Source of the DNA: an uncultured Tateyamaria sp.
Lineage (GTDB): Bacteria; Pseudomonadota; Alphaproteobacteria; Rhodobacterales; Rhodobacteraceae
Direction: 5' to 3'
NCBI RefSeq assembly: GCF_947496075.1
Contig: NZ_CANMBJ010000005.1
Span: 124,001 to 188,000, forward strand
Length of the DNA: 64,000 nucleotides
Below the pieces are notes generated by a model, which saw only the letters and a list, made by a program, of their open reading frames with translations, made no database searches and was not told the origin of the DNA. The position numbers were made by a program, and so were the translations under genes. Positions 10,459 through 18,992 of this stretch are shown in pieces (the first letter of the stretch is position 1; every line of letters begins with the position of its first letter).

Positions 10459-10564
10459 GGTCAGGCAGGCTTGTCCATTGGAAAACACTCCTCTGAAAAG
10501 GTGCGCGTATCGTACGCGGAACAGGTGGGCGGTCAGGCCAGCTTGTTCATTTTCAGAGCACTCC
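10459..10564. repeat. Two imperfect direct repeats, each with a 5-codon mini-ORF on the minus strand
   Basis: Copies at 10459-10492 and 10531-10564 share about 26 of 34 positions. Read on the minus strand each has a Shine-Dalgarno sequence (AAGGAG or AGAGGAG) followed by a five-codon frame and TGA: MNKLA (10550-10533) and MDKPA (10478-10461). On the plus strand the same bases give CACTCCT anti-Shine-Dalgarno segments. The 537-bp gap between DUF2161 and ppaC thus holds structured, possibly regulatory, sequence. Confidence 0.5.
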
Positions 10565-10694
10565 TTGGTTTGTGTTTCGCAATCATACAACAGATCGTCA
10601 GGCGCGACAATTGCACTCTGACCGGCCCCCGTGACACGCAGGCCAAGCTTGCTATAAGGGCGCCAAATTCTCTTCTCCCAAAGGAATCCCCATT

Positions 10695-11615
10695 ATGACA
10701 ACGCTCGTTTTTGGCCACAAATCGCCTGATACGGACTCCACCGGTTCGCCCATCATCTGGGCGTGGTATCTGAATGAGATCAAGGGCGTTGAGGCCGAGC
10801 CTGTGCTGCTGGGTGAGCCCAACACGGAAGCCGCCTTTGTTCTTGAGAAATGGGACTTGCCCAAGCCGCGCATCATCAGTGCCGTGGACGCGGACCAGCC
10901 GGTTGTGATCGTGGACACCAACAACCCGGCTGAGCTGCCCGACGCCATCAACGATGCCGACATCACCGCCATCATCGACCACCACAAGCTGGTTGGCGGG
11001 CTTGAGACCAAAGGCCCGATCGACATTCGCATCGAACCGCTGGCCTGCACCGCCACCATCATGTGGAAGATGATCGGCAAGGACATGGCGCAGATGCCGA
11101 ACGGTGTGAAAGGCGCAATGCTGTCCTGCATCCTGTCGGACACGTTGGAATTCCGCTCGCCCACCACAACGCCGGAAGACAAAGCAATTGCCCATGATCT
11201 GGCAAAGGATTTGGGTGTGGACCTTTCGACCTATGCGTCCGAGATGTTTGAGGCGAAGTCGGACGTGTCCGCGTTTTCGGATGCCGAGCTGCTGCGCATG
11301 GACAGTAAGGAATACGCCGTGGATGGCACGCAATTCCGCGTGTCGGTTCTGGAAACGACCGCGCCCAAGCTGGTGCTGGACCGCAAGGACAGCCTGATGG
11401 CGTCGATGGTCGATGTGGCGAAGGAGGACGGCGCCGATGAGGTCCTGTTGTTCGTCGTGGACATCCTGAACGAGGAAGCCACCATGCTGATCCCCAATGA
11501 TCGGGTGAAAGGCGTGGCCGAGAAGAGCTTTGACGCGGCTGTGTCTGGCGACACCGTTGTGCTGCCCGGCATCATGAGCCGGAAAAAGCAGATCATTCCG
11601 AACCTTAAGGTGTGA
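10695..11615 (+). CDS. ppaC: Manganese-dependent inorganic pyrophosphatase (family II)
   Basis: 306 aa, the usual length. Hydrolyses pyrophosphate to phosphate in the cytosol, pulling biosynthetic reactions forward. DHH-domain motifs are clear: GHKSPDTDS (residues 7-15), VDTNNPAEL (about 75-83) and IDHHK (about 97-101); the DHHA2 domain closes with the RKKQIIP motif at the C-terminus. AGGAATCCCC lies ahead of the ATG. A single gene, closed by tandem hairpins and a T-run downstream. Confidence 0.95.
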   Translation: MTTLVFGHKSPDTDSTGSPIIWAWYLNEIKGVEAEPVLLGEPNTEAAFVLEKWDLPKPRIISAVDADQPVVIVDTNNPAELPDAINDADITAIIDHHKLVGGLETKGPIDIRIEPLACTATIMWKMIGKDMAQMPNGVKGAMLSCILSDTLEFRSPTTTPEDKAIAHDLAKDLGVDLSTYASEMFEAKSDVSAFSDAELLRMDSKEYAVDGTQFRVSVLETTAPKLVLDRKDSLMASMVDVAKEDGADEVLLFVVDILNEEATMLIPNDRVKGVAEKSFDAAVSGDTVVLPGIMSRKKQIIPNLKV

Positions 11616-11623
11616 GGGCGCGG

Positions 11624-11696
11624 GGCGGAGGACACCTCCGCCTTACAGACTGAAGATGCGCAAGGCGGGCGGACCAGTGGTCCGCCTTACTTTTTT
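11624..11696 (+). terminator. Tandem hairpins ending in a T-run, terminator of ppaC
   Basis: Two 8-bp perfect stems: GGCGGAGG-ACA-CCTCCGCC (11624-11642) and GGCGGACC-AGT-GGTCCGCC (11668-11686). Both are followed by TTAC; the second then has six T (11691-11696). The shared CCGCCTTAC end suggests both are copies of a dispersed hairpin repeat also present elsewhere in the window. Confidence 0.8.
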
Positions 11697-11723
11697 GTGC
11701 CACCGTTGTTGGGGGAGGACACC

Positions 11724-12587
11724 ATGCGCACCATCAAGACCGAAAAAGACGGCCGGATCGGCCGCATTACGCTGAACCGACCAGACGTGATGAATGCCAT
11801 CGACGACGATCTGCCGCGCGAATTGCAGGCCGCGGTCGAAGCGTTTGATGCGGACAGGGATGTGCATGTGATGGTACTGTCCGGAGCGGGCCGCGCCTTT
11901 TGCGCCGGCTATAACCTCGCGCACTATGCGCAGGACCCGGACAACAAGATCACGCAAGCGATGCCTTGGGACCCGATGCAGGACTACCAGTTCATGTGGG
12001 CCAACACGCAGTGCTTCATGTCGCTGTTCCGGGCCATGAAGCCTGTCATTGCGAAAGTGCACGGGTTTGCTGTCGCAGGCGGATCGGATATCGCCCTGTG
12101 TTGCGACATGGTGGTGATGGAGGATGACGCCCAGATTGGCTACATGCCCGCCCGTGTTTGGGGCTGTCCGACGACGGCCATGTGGGTGTACCGGCTTGGG
12201 CCAGAGCGTGCCAAGCGGATGCTGCTGACCGGCGACAAGATCACAGGGACGGAAGCGGCTGAGATGGGGTTGGTGTTGAAGGCCGTGCCAGTCGATCAAT
12301 TGGATGCCGAGGTTGAGGCGCTTGCCGCGCGCATGGCGTCGGTGCCGATCAACCAGCTGGCCATGAACAAGATGGTGATCAACCAGACGCTTGAGGCCAC
12401 GATCAACCAGACCCAGCGTCTTGCTACCGTTTTTGACGGGATCACCCGGCATTCCCCAGAGGGGTTGAATTTCAAGGCCCGGTCCGAGGCCGTGGGCTGG
12501 AAACAGGCGGTGAAAGAGCGGGACGAGGGCCTGTATGACTGGACGCGGAACCACCCTTTGAACGACCCGGATCATCGCGCCGACTAG
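11724..12587 (+). CDS. Enoyl-CoA hydratase/isomerase (crotonase) family protein
   Basis: 287 aa from ATG 11724 with GGGGGAGGA upstream; the frame is open to 11697 but without a site. Crotonase-fold signatures are present: GRITLNRPDVMNAID, the first oxyanion-hole region VLSGAGRAFCAGYNLAHYAQ (about 53-72), and KVHGFAVAGGSDIALCCDMV (about 113-132). The usual hydratase Glu at the second position is not evident (the segment has GCPTTAMWVYRLG), so isomerase, hydrolase or another acyl-CoA reaction is possible. C-terminal extension of about 25 residues. Monocistronic or paired loosely with the HAD gene. Confidence 0.87.
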   Translation: MRTIKTEKDGRIGRITLNRPDVMNAIDDDLPRELQAAVEAFDADRDVHVMVLSGAGRAFCAGYNLAHYAQDPDNKITQAMPWDPMQDYQFMWANTQCFMSLFRAMKPVIAKVHGFAVAGGSDIALCCDMVVMEDDAQIGYMPARVWGCPTTAMWVYRLGPERAKRMLLTGDKITGTEAAEMGLVLKAVPVDQLDAEVEALAARMASVPINQLAMNKMVINQTLEATINQTQRLATVFDGITRHSPEGLNFKARSEAVGWKQAVKERDEGLYDWTRNHPLNDPDHRAD

Positions 12588-12649
12588 GCCCTTTCGCCCC
12601 TGCCCCGGCTGTGGCACACCCCGATTGACCAATTCATACCGGAGGCGTC

Positions 12650-13522
12650 ATGGCCCAGATCATCACTTCCCTGTCCGAAATTTCGGATCGTTATGACGCG
12701 TTGTTTGTCGATCTTTGGGGCTGTGTGCACAACGGCGTGCATGCCCTGCCCGAGGCCGTGGCCGCGTTGCAAGCGTATCGGGCCAAGGGCGGCAAGGTGG
12801 TGCTGGTGACCAACTCACCTCGTCCCCGCGCAGGTGTGACGAAACAGTTGATACATTTCGGTGTGCCGGATGATGCGTGGGACACGATAGCCACATCCGG
12901 GGACAGTGCACGGGCGGCGATGTTCCGAGGGATCGTTGGGTCCAAGGTGCATTTCATCGGGCAGCCGGGCGAGGAGAAATTCTTTGAGCCCATTGGTGTC
13001 ATCAAGGACCCGATAAAGATCGACATGGTGCCGCTGGCCGAGGCCGAGGGGATTGTTTGCACAGGTCCGCGCGACGCAATGGCAGACCCGGATGCGATGC
13101 GGCCAGAGTTCCTGATGGCAAAACAATTGGGGCTGAAGCTGCTCTGCGCCAACCCCGACATCGTTGTCGATCGTGGCGAGGTCCGCGAATGGTGCGCGGG
13201 CGCATTGGCGAAGCTGTATACCGAGATGGGCGGCGAGAGCCTGTATTTCGGAAAGCCGCATCCGCCGATCTATGATCTGGCGCGCCGACGGCTGGCAGAG
13301 CTTGGCGTGGATGTGCCCGACAGCGGTATTCTGGCCATTGGTGACGGTGTTTTGACCGATATCGCGGGTGCGATGGGAGAGGACATTGATTCTCTGTTCA
13401 TTTCAGGTGGGTTGGCGGCGTCGGAAACCAAAACGTCGCACCAGCCGGATCCAGATGCGCTAAGCTCCTACCTTGAAAAGGAAAAAAGCGCGCCGACTTT
13501 TGCGATAGGACATCTGCGCTGA
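12650..13522 (+). CDS. HAD-superfamily class IIA hydrolase (TIGR01459-like)
   Basis: 290 aa with ACCGGAGG ahead of ATG. Class IIA HAD phosphatases use an Asp nucleophile: here FVDLWGCVHNG (Asp about residue 21), with the second catalytic-type Asp replaced in the usual DxD by DLW, as in this subfamily. Motif II is VTNSPRP, motif III is FGKPHPPIY and motif IV LAIGDGVLTDI. The subfamily is common in Rhodobacterales and distinct from NagD and glycolate phosphatase; its substrate is unknown. Confidence 0.85.
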   Translation: MAQIITSLSEISDRYDALFVDLWGCVHNGVHALPEAVAALQAYRAKGGKVVLVTNSPRPRAGVTKQLIHFGVPDDAWDTIATSGDSARAAMFRGIVGSKVHFIGQPGEEKFFEPIGVIKDPIKIDMVPLAEAEGIVCTGPRDAMADPDAMRPEFLMAKQLGLKLLCANPDIVVDRGEVREWCAGALAKLYTEMGGESLYFGKPHPPIYDLARRRLAELGVDVPDSGILAIGDGVLTDIAGAMGEDIDSLFISGGLAASETKTSHQPDPDALSSYLEKEKSAPTFAIGHLR

Positions 13523-13611
13523 CCTACTTTTAGCTTGCTTTTCTGCGCGCGCAAAGTAATTACATTGCGCATACACCGGACAAACGTTCGGATTATTACC
13601 GGAGCAAGCTC

Positions 13612-14055
13612 ATGTTGGACAACATGCCCCGCGGCACGATCTGCATCGAAGACATCGAAATGGGGATGTCCCGCCACCTGCGGAAAGTCGTCACGGACGA
13701 AGACATCGAGATGTTTGCGCAGATCTCGACCGACCGGAACCCGGTACACCTGGATGACGACTATGCCCGCGACACGATCTTTGCGGGGCGTATCGCGCAC
13801 GGAATGCTGACCGCCGGTCTGATCTCAGCCGTTATCGGTGAACAGCTTCCAGGGCATGGCACCGTCTATATGGGCCAATCGTTGAAGTTTCTGGCCCCGG
13901 TGCGTCCGGGCGACATGGTCTATGCCGAGGTCAAAGTAATCGACATCGACTTTGCCAAGCGCCGCGTGAGGCTGGATTGCCACTGTGCCGTGGACGGCAA
14001 GAAGGTGTTGATCGGCGAAGCAACGGTACTCGCACCGTCGCGGAAGTTCGACTAA
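13612..14055 (+). CDS. MaoC-like (R)-specific enoyl-CoA hydratase
   Basis: 147 aa, single hot-dog domain. The hydratase-2 motif is intact: FAQISTDRNPVHLDDDYA with catalytic Asp and His (about residues 39-56), followed by FAGRIAHGMLTAGLIS. Such proteins hydrate trans-2-enoyl-CoA to (R)-3-hydroxyacyl-CoA, feeding polyhydroxyalkanoate synthesis or acting in modified beta-oxidation. CCGGAG lies 8 nt before ATG 13612; a second Met four codons on is possible. No pha genes are adjacent. Confidence 0.87.
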   Translation: MLDNMPRGTICIEDIEMGMSRHLRKVVTDEDIEMFAQISTDRNPVHLDDDYARDTIFAGRIAHGMLTAGLISAVIGEQLPGHGTVYMGQSLKFLAPVRPGDMVYAEVKVIDIDFAKRRVRLDCHCAVDGKKVLIGEATVLAPSRKFD

Positions 14056-14077
14056 ACCTCTCATTTAAAACGGCTTT

Positions 14078-14109
14078 GGGGGCTCTGCCCCCGGCCTTCG
14101 GCCTCCCCC
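14078..14109. repeat. GC-rich double hairpin, dispersed Rhodobacterales-type palindrome
   Basis: GGGGGC-TCT-GCCCCC (14078-14092) is followed at once by GGCC-TTC-GGCC and TCCCCC, so the outer G5 and final C5 can also pair. It sits between the MaoC gene and ribF and is followed by GTGGTATTTTC. It can act as a transcription terminator for the MaoC gene or be an intergenic repeat. Confidence 0.65.
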
Positions 14110-14174
14110 GTGGTATTTTCAGTCAGAAGAAACGGGTCCTTGCCCTTGTTTGAACGCTTGGCTAGGCAAGGGTC

Positions 14175-15107
14175 ATGAAGATCATTCGGGACTACCAGTT
14201 TGTTGATGCCGCCGACCGGGGGGCCAGCGTCGCCATCGGCAACTTTGATGGCGTGCATGTGGGTCATCGGTCCGTTATTGATCTGGCCCAGTCGGCGGCC
14301 CCGGACGCGCCATTGGGCGTGTTGACGTTCGAGCCGCATCCCCGTGAGTTTTTTGCGCCGGATGCACCACCCTTCCGCCTGATGAGCCAGGCCGCGCGCG
14401 CGAGCCGCCTGGAGAAGATGGGTATCCGCTATCTCTTTGAATTGCCTTTTCATTCCGGGTTGGCAGGGCTGAGCCCGGAAGAGTTCGCGCGGGATGTCAT
14501 TTGCGACGGACTGGGCCTGTCTCACGTCGTGGTGGGGGCCGATTTCTGTTTTGGCAAGAAGCGTGCGGGTACCGCCGCAGACATGAAGCGTTTTGGGCAG
14601 GAGATGGGGTTTGGCGTGACTGTCGCGCCCTTGTTGGAACGCGCCGACAACACCGTATCCTCGACCGCCATCCGTCAAGCCTTGTCCGATGGCAGACCGC
14701 AGGATGCAGCGGACATGCTGGGGCACTGGCACCGGATCGAGGGGCCGATCATCGGGGGCGAGCAGCGCGGGCGTACCTTGGGGTATCCGACCGCCAACAT
14801 GTCGATTGATGGGCTGCACCCGCCCGCCTTTGGCGTTTATGCTGTTCTTTTCAACGTGTTGGATGGGCCTCATGCGGGTTCGTATCACGGGGTTGCGTCA
14901 CTGGGTGTGCGCCCGATGTTTGGGGAAAACCGACCGAACCTTGAGACTTTTGTCTTTGATTTTTCAGGCGATTTGTATGGTGCCCCGGTGTCCGTCGCCT
15001 TGGTTGCGCATCTGCGGGGCGAAGTGAAATTTGACAGCGTGGACGCATTGGTTGCGCAGATGGATGCCGACAGTGCGCAGGCGCGCGCGATCCTGGCTGA
15101 CCTATGA
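14175..15107 (+). CDS. ribF: Bifunctional riboflavin kinase / FAD synthetase
   Basis: 310 aa. Converts riboflavin to FMN (EC 2.7.1.26) and FMN to FAD (EC 2.7.7.2). The N-terminal adenylyltransferase domain shows AIGNFDGVHVGH (about residues 21-32), and VVGADFCFGKKRAGT (about 118-132). The C-terminal kinase domain has RGRTLGYPTANM (about 195-206) and GVASLGVRPMFGENRPNLETFVFD. The start is the annotated ATG with AAGGGTC upstream. The stop overlaps the ycgN start (ATGA). No FMN riboswitch is seen. Confidence 0.96.
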   Translation: MKIIRDYQFVDAADRGASVAIGNFDGVHVGHRSVIDLAQSAAPDAPLGVLTFEPHPREFFAPDAPPFRLMSQAARASRLEKMGIRYLFELPFHSGLAGLSPEEFARDVICDGLGLSHVVVGADFCFGKKRAGTAADMKRFGQEMGFGVTVAPLLERADNTVSSTAIRQALSDGRPQDAADMLGHWHRIEGPIIGGEQRGRTLGYPTANMSIDGLHPPAFGVYAVLFNVLDGPHAGSYHGVASLGVRPMFGENRPNLETFVFDFSGDLYGAPVSVALVAHLRGEVKFDSVDALVAQMDADSAQARAILADL

Positions 15108-15574
15108 GTGATCCGATTGACCGTGATGGTCTAACCCCCCGTTTTTGGGAGAGAAAACCCATTGGCAAGCTGACCCGCAAGGAGTGGGAAGCGCTGTGTG
15201 ATGGGTGCGGAAAATGCTGTCTGAACAAGCTGGAAGACGAGGATTCCGGTGAGGTGGCGTTGACCCGCGTGGCGTGCCGGTTGCTGGATGACGACACCTG
15301 CCGCTGTGCCCATTACGAGACGCGGCATCAATTCGTGCCGGATTGCATTGTGCTCAAACCGTCGAATATCGAAGAGCATTTGTATTGGATTCCAAAGACT
15401 TGCGCCTATCGGCTTGTCTATGAAGGCAAGCCATTGTTTGATTGGCATCCGTTGATCTCGGGCACCGCGGACACGGTCCATGCCGCGGGTGTGTCGATGC
15501 AGGGGCGCACCTTTAGCGAGTTCGACGTGGCGGACGACGATTGGGAAGACCACATCATTGAAGAGCCGACCTAA
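15104..15574 (+). CDS. ycgN: YcgN/UPF0260 cysteine-cluster protein
   Basis: 156 aa, overlapping ribF by 4 bp. The conserved Cys pattern DGCGKCCLNKLEDE (about residues 33-46), then ACRLLDDDTCRCAHYETR and VPDCI, resembles the zinc- or iron-chelating CxxxCxxC cluster of the UPF0260 family. The biochemical role is unknown. Coupling with ribF suggests a link to flavin or redox metabolism, but this is only positional evidence. Confidence 0.9.
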   Translation: MSDPIDRDGLTPRFWERKPIGKLTRKEWEALCDGCGKCCLNKLEDEDSGEVALTRVACRLLDDDTCRCAHYETRHQFVPDCIVLKPSNIEEHLYWIPKTCAYRLVYEGKPLFDWHPLISGTADTVHAAGVSMQGRTFSEFDVADDDWEDHIIEEPT

Positions 15575-15664
15575 AAAGCGCGCGGTGTGTTAACCTTGGG
15601 CTTGGGCGACGGAATTGACGTTTTCAGAGGCCCCGATGGCGACAAATCGCGATGTTTTCCCCTG

Positions 15665-15752
15665 AAACTGCGTATTTTGCGCCCGCAGAAGTCGCCCGAA
15701 ACCGAGGGCATTTCGCGAAACTGCACATTTTGTCACCTAAACTGCGCATTTC
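15665..15752. repeat. Three copies of AAACTGCRYATTTY in the ycgN downstream gap
   Basis: Copies at 15665-15678, 15718-15731 and 15739-15752 differ at two or three positions. They lie on the plus strand in the 238-bp gap between ycgN and the convergent hydrolase gene. No gene is seen in this gap. The spacing (53 and 21 bp) would suit a protein-binding array, but position after two convergent genes is odd for an operator. Confidence 0.45.
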
Positions 15753-15812
15753 CCCCAACCTCCTGATAAAGCGTTAAGAAAAAGAGTTAAGCCGGGGCGT
15801 TATGCCGCGGGA

Positions 15813-16610
15813 TCAGACCGCATTCAGGAAGGTGTGCCAGACCTGCGCCACGGCGTCGGGATGTGTGATCGGTCCCATGTGCCCCACCCCGTCGAACACA
15901 TGTGATGTGACCCGTGGAAGACGTCGTGCAATGGCATTGTTGACCGGTGCTGCCCAGCGCGACGTGGCACCCCCCATCAGAAGCGCGGGCATGGTCGCCT
16001 GTTCGAAACGGCCCGGCGCAAGCAGGCCTGCGCTGTCTTCGATCAGGAACAGGGCGGAATGGCGGACGAAGTGGATGCGGTCCACCATATAGGCGCGGCT
16101 TTGGGCCGGGATGTCGTCCCATGCGGGCCCTTCGGCCCAAGCGCGGTTGAAGGCGCGCGCGGCGGCTTCGGTGTTGCCTGCGTCGATGGCGGCATCGAAA
16201 TCGGCGGTGTCGCGTTTGTAGTTGGGGCCAAAGTCGGGATCGTCCGCGATGATGGGCGCGAAATAGACGGGTTCGTACATCGCTACGCTGCGCACACGCG
16301 GGGCATGTTCGATGGCAAGGCGCAGAGCCACGGTCGCGCCAAAGCTGTGGCCGATGATGTCGATGGGTTCGGTGCCAATATCGTCCATGACCTTGAGCGC
16401 CATGGCGGTGGCCGTGTCGTGCATGACCCCCTGCCCGTCCCAATCGCCAGACTTGCCATGGTTGGGCAGGTCATGGGCGTGGAGCGTCAAGCCGTCACCC
16501 ATAGACTGTGCCACCCCACGCCAGACACCGGAGTGTCCAAGCGAGCAGTGGATGGCAAGTGCGGGACGTGGCCCGGACCCGAAGGTCCGGGCGTGGATAT
16601 GTGGGATCAC
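15813..16610 (-). CDS. Alpha/beta-fold hydrolase
   Basis: 265 aa, cytosolic (no signal peptide). The nucleophile elbow is IIGHSFGAT (Ser89). The Asp is likely in the MPALLMGG loop region and the catalytic His is in DGVGHMGPI (about residue 246). The motif HDLPNHGKSGDW near residue 46 is typical of the epoxide hydrolase/lactonase-like branch. Its start overlaps the stop of the DsbA-like gene by 4 bp, forming a two-gene operon. The substrate is unknown; linkage to a 2-hydroxychromene-2-carboxylate isomerase homologue hints at aromatic ring-cleavage products. Confidence 0.85.
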   Translation of the reverse strand: MIPHIHARTFGSGPRPALAIHCSLGHSGVWRGVAQSMGDGLTLHAHDLPNHGKSGDWDGQGVMHDTATAMALKVMDDIGTEPIDIIGHSFGATVALRLAIEHAPRVRSVAMYEPVYFAPIIADDPDFGPNYKRDTADFDAAIDAGNTEAAARAFNRAWAEGPAWDDIPAQSRAYMVDRIHFVRHSALFLIEDSAGLLAPGRFEQATMPALLMGGATSRWAAPVNNAIARRLPRVTSHVFDGVGHMGPITHPDAVAQVWHTFLNAV

Positions 16611-17206
16611 AATTTGCCTGAGAGGTGCAGATCAAGATCTTCGAGCTTGTCCTGGCCCCAGAACCGCTGGTCCCCGTCCACGATGTAAAAGGGCGCGCCG
16701 AAGACGCCCTTGTCCACCGCCTGTTCGAGGTTGGCCGCGTAGGTTTCGGCCCCGCTGAGCAGCCCGCTGTCGGCCAGCGACGGATCAAACCCTGCCTCGG
16801 TCAGGCAGGCCTTGATCACGTCGTCTTGGGCGATGTCCTTTTCCTCGGCCCAGACGGCGCGAAGGATGGCGTGCACCAGTGTCCCGAGGTCACCGCCGCC
16901 CGCATTTTGTGCCGCGATGATAGCGTAGGAGGATGGCGCCGCGTTGGTGGGCCAATGCGCGGGTTTGAGGTTGAACGGCATGTCGTATTTTTTGGCCTGC
17001 CGCACCAGTTCCTGTGCACGGTATTCGACCCGGTTGATGTGCCGATCCTTGGGAGGTGTCCCGCCGGTCCGCCCAAACAGGGCGATCACATCGAGCGGTT
17101 TGTAGGTCACGGTGGCCCCGTGTTGCTGTGCCAGCGCCTCGAACCGTTTCCCGGCCAGGTAGGTGTAGGGCGACAGCGTTGCAAAATAATAGTCGATATG
17201 GGCCAT
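16607..17206 (-). CDS. 2-hydroxychromene-2-carboxylate isomerase / DsbA-like oxidoreductase
   Basis: 199 aa from ATG 17206 (GGAG 6 nt upstream); the frame is open to 17230. The N-terminal HIDYYFATLSPYTYLAG has the Ser-Pro that replaces the DsbA CxxC in glutathione-dependent HCCA isomerases of kappa-GST type. The C-terminal GVFGAPFYIVDGDQRFWGQDKL is the cis-Pro and substrate region. Members isomerise the chromene formed in naphthalene degradation or act on unknown thiol-linked substrates. Co-transcribed with the alpha/beta hydrolase. Confidence 0.85.
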   Translation of the reverse strand: MAHIDYYFATLSPYTYLAGKRFEALAQQHGATVTYKPLDVIALFGRTGGTPPKDRHINRVEYRAQELVRQAKKYDMPFNLKPAHWPTNAAPSSYAIIAAQNAGGGDLGTLVHAILRAVWAEEKDIAQDDVIKACLTEAGFDPSLADSGLLSGAETYAANLEQAVDKGVFGAPFYIVDGDQRFWGQDKLEDLDLHLSGKL

Positions 17207-17311
17207 TTTGGTCTCCGATCGTGGGGTCACAGGTTTCGCGGGACGGTAAGCACGTGTTAAGCGGAGTCAACATCACGAATCTGTCACAATCGTGCTGCGC
17301 GGGGACACGTC

Positions 17312-18331
17312 ATGCCGAACATCGAAGAGCCCAAGTTGATCTCGGGCAATGCCAATCTGCCATTGGCAAATGCAATTGCGCGGCGCATGTCGCTGCACCG
17401 CGGGGTCAACGTTGGGCTGGTGGACGCCCGCGTCGAACGTTTCAACGATGGCGAGATCTTCGTCGAGGTGTTCGAAAACGTGCGGGGCGAGGACATGTTC
17501 ATCATCCAGCCCACCTCGAACCCGGCCAATGACAACCTGATGGAGCTTTTGATCATGTGTGATGCGCTGCGCCGGTCGTCGGCGGCCCGCATCACCGCCG
17601 TGATCCCCTATTTCGGCTATGCCCGTCAGGACCGGCGCACCAAGGCGCGCACGCCGATTTCATCGAAGCTGGTGGCCAACATGCTGGTTGGTGCAGGGAT
17701 CGAGCGGGTTCTGACCATGGACCTGCACGCGGCCCAGATTCAGGGGTTCTTTGATATTCCGGTGGACAACTTGTACGCCTCGCCCATCTTCGCGCTCGAC
17801 ATCAAGACGCAGTTTGCGGGTCGCTTGGACGAATTGATGATCGTGTCACCCGACGTAGGTGGTGTGGCGCGGGCACGTGAGCTGGCGAAGCGGTTGAACG
17901 CGCCGCTGTCCATCGTCGACAAACGGCGCGAGAAGCCCGGCGAAGTGGCCGAGATGACCGTCATCGGCGATGTGACGGACAAGGTTTGCATCATTGTGGA
18001 CGACATGTGCGACACCGCCGGGACGCTCTGCAAAGCAGCTGAGGTGTTGATCGAAAATGGTGCGAAAGAGGTCCATTCCTACATCTCGCATGGCGTGATG
18101 TCCGGCCCTGCCGTTGAGAGGGTCACCAATTCAGTGATGAAGTCGCTGGTGATCACCGACAGCATTCAGCCCACCGACGCGGTGAAAAACGCACCGAACA
18201 TCCGGATTGTGCCAACGGCCCCGGTCTTTGCCCAAGCCATTCTGAACATCTGGCATGGTACGTCGGTGTCGTCGTTGTTCGAGGCCGAGACGCTGTCGCC
18301 CATCTATGACGGGATGTACGCCGCGGAGTGA
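17312..18331 (+). CDS. prs: Ribose-phosphate pyrophosphokinase (PRPP synthetase)
   Basis: 339 aa; makes PRPP from ribose 5-phosphate and ATP for nucleotide, histidine and tryptophan synthesis. Seen: [15 protein letters not shown], the ATP loop [20 protein letters not shown] (about 96-115), the metal site [12 protein letters not shown], and the PRPP-binding loop [14 protein letters not shown] (about 229-242). Somewhat longer than the usual 310-320 residues. The end overlaps a GTG start of a small unknown gene. Confidence 0.96.
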   Translation: MPNIEEPKLISGNANLPLANAIARRMSLHRGVNVGLVDARVERFNDGEIFVEVFENVRGEDMFIIQPTSNPANDNLMELLIMCDALRRSSAARITAVIPYFGYARQDRRTKARTPISSKLVANMLVGAGIERVLTMDLHAAQIQGFFDIPVDNLYASPIFALDIKTQFAGRLDELMIVSPDVGGVARARELAKRLNAPLSIVDKRREKPGEVAEMTVIGDVTDKVCIIVDDMCDTAGTLCKAAEVLIENGAKEVHSYISHGVMSGPAVERVTNSVMKSLVITDSIQPTDAVKNAPNIRIVPTAPVFAQAILNIWHGTSVSSLFEAETLSPIYDGMYAAE

Positions 18332-18879
18332 TCGCGCGCGCAACAGCCGTGTATCATCTACACCCCTCAGAGTTGCGGGGGGATGCTCTGGTGCCGCTGT
18401 CGACGTTGGAACGTACGCAGCCCGATCTGTATGAGCGCGCCATTGCGAAGTACCGCAACAGGATGGGATCGCTGCGCCGTCCTCTGCCTGAATTGGGATG
18501 CCCTTGGGTTGACTGCGTGCAATTTTCGACCGTGCACCCCGAGGATTTGCGGGATGCGATGATCGCAGCGGGTTTTGGTTGGCCCGCCCGGGGACGTCAA
18601 TTTCTGGTGTTTGATGCCGCGCGGCTGGAGGCCAGCGCGACCCGCATCTGGCTGCATCGCGACACGAGCCCCAGGGAAGACATGGCTGCAGCAATGACGG
18701 ACATTGTTCCGTTTTCCACTGACCGTTTGCACGATTTGCGCGCCGTGGCGGATGGCACACGGGCCTATCTGGCTGAGATGGCGCAGCTCGAGCGCAGGCC
18801 GCTCTTGTTCGTTGGCGTGCCGCACATCCTGCATCGGGGACCTGTGTCCCTTGCTGGAAGTAAACTGCTAACCATCTGA
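18328..18879 (+). CDS. Unknown protein translationally coupled to prs
   Basis: 183 aa from GTG 18328, overlapping the prs stop (GTGA), so both are on one transcript. No family motif is recognised. Composition is soluble, with Arg-rich patches ([17 protein letters not shown]) and two Cys in one turn. No signal peptide, membrane segment or coiled coil is evident. Codon use matches neighbours, supporting a real gene. Function cannot be assigned; the link with prs might point to nucleotide metabolism. Confidence 0.7.
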   Translation: MIARATAVYHLHPSELRGDALVPLSTLERTQPDLYERAIAKYRNRMGSLRRPLPELGCPWVDCVQFSTVHPEDLRDAMIAAGFGWPARGRQFLVFDAARLEASATRIWLHRDTSPREDMAAAMTDIVPFSTDRLHDLRAVADGTRAYLAEMAQLERRPLLFVGVPHILHRGPVSLAGSKLLTI

Positions 18880-18992
18880 TCCTGCCCAGCAATGAAGCAT
18901 GGTGTCTTTGCGGGGCCACGCTGCCTGCATGACCTCTGGACAGCCCCGCCGCGTTGCCCGAGTATCCGGATAAAACAATGGGGAGATTTCAC

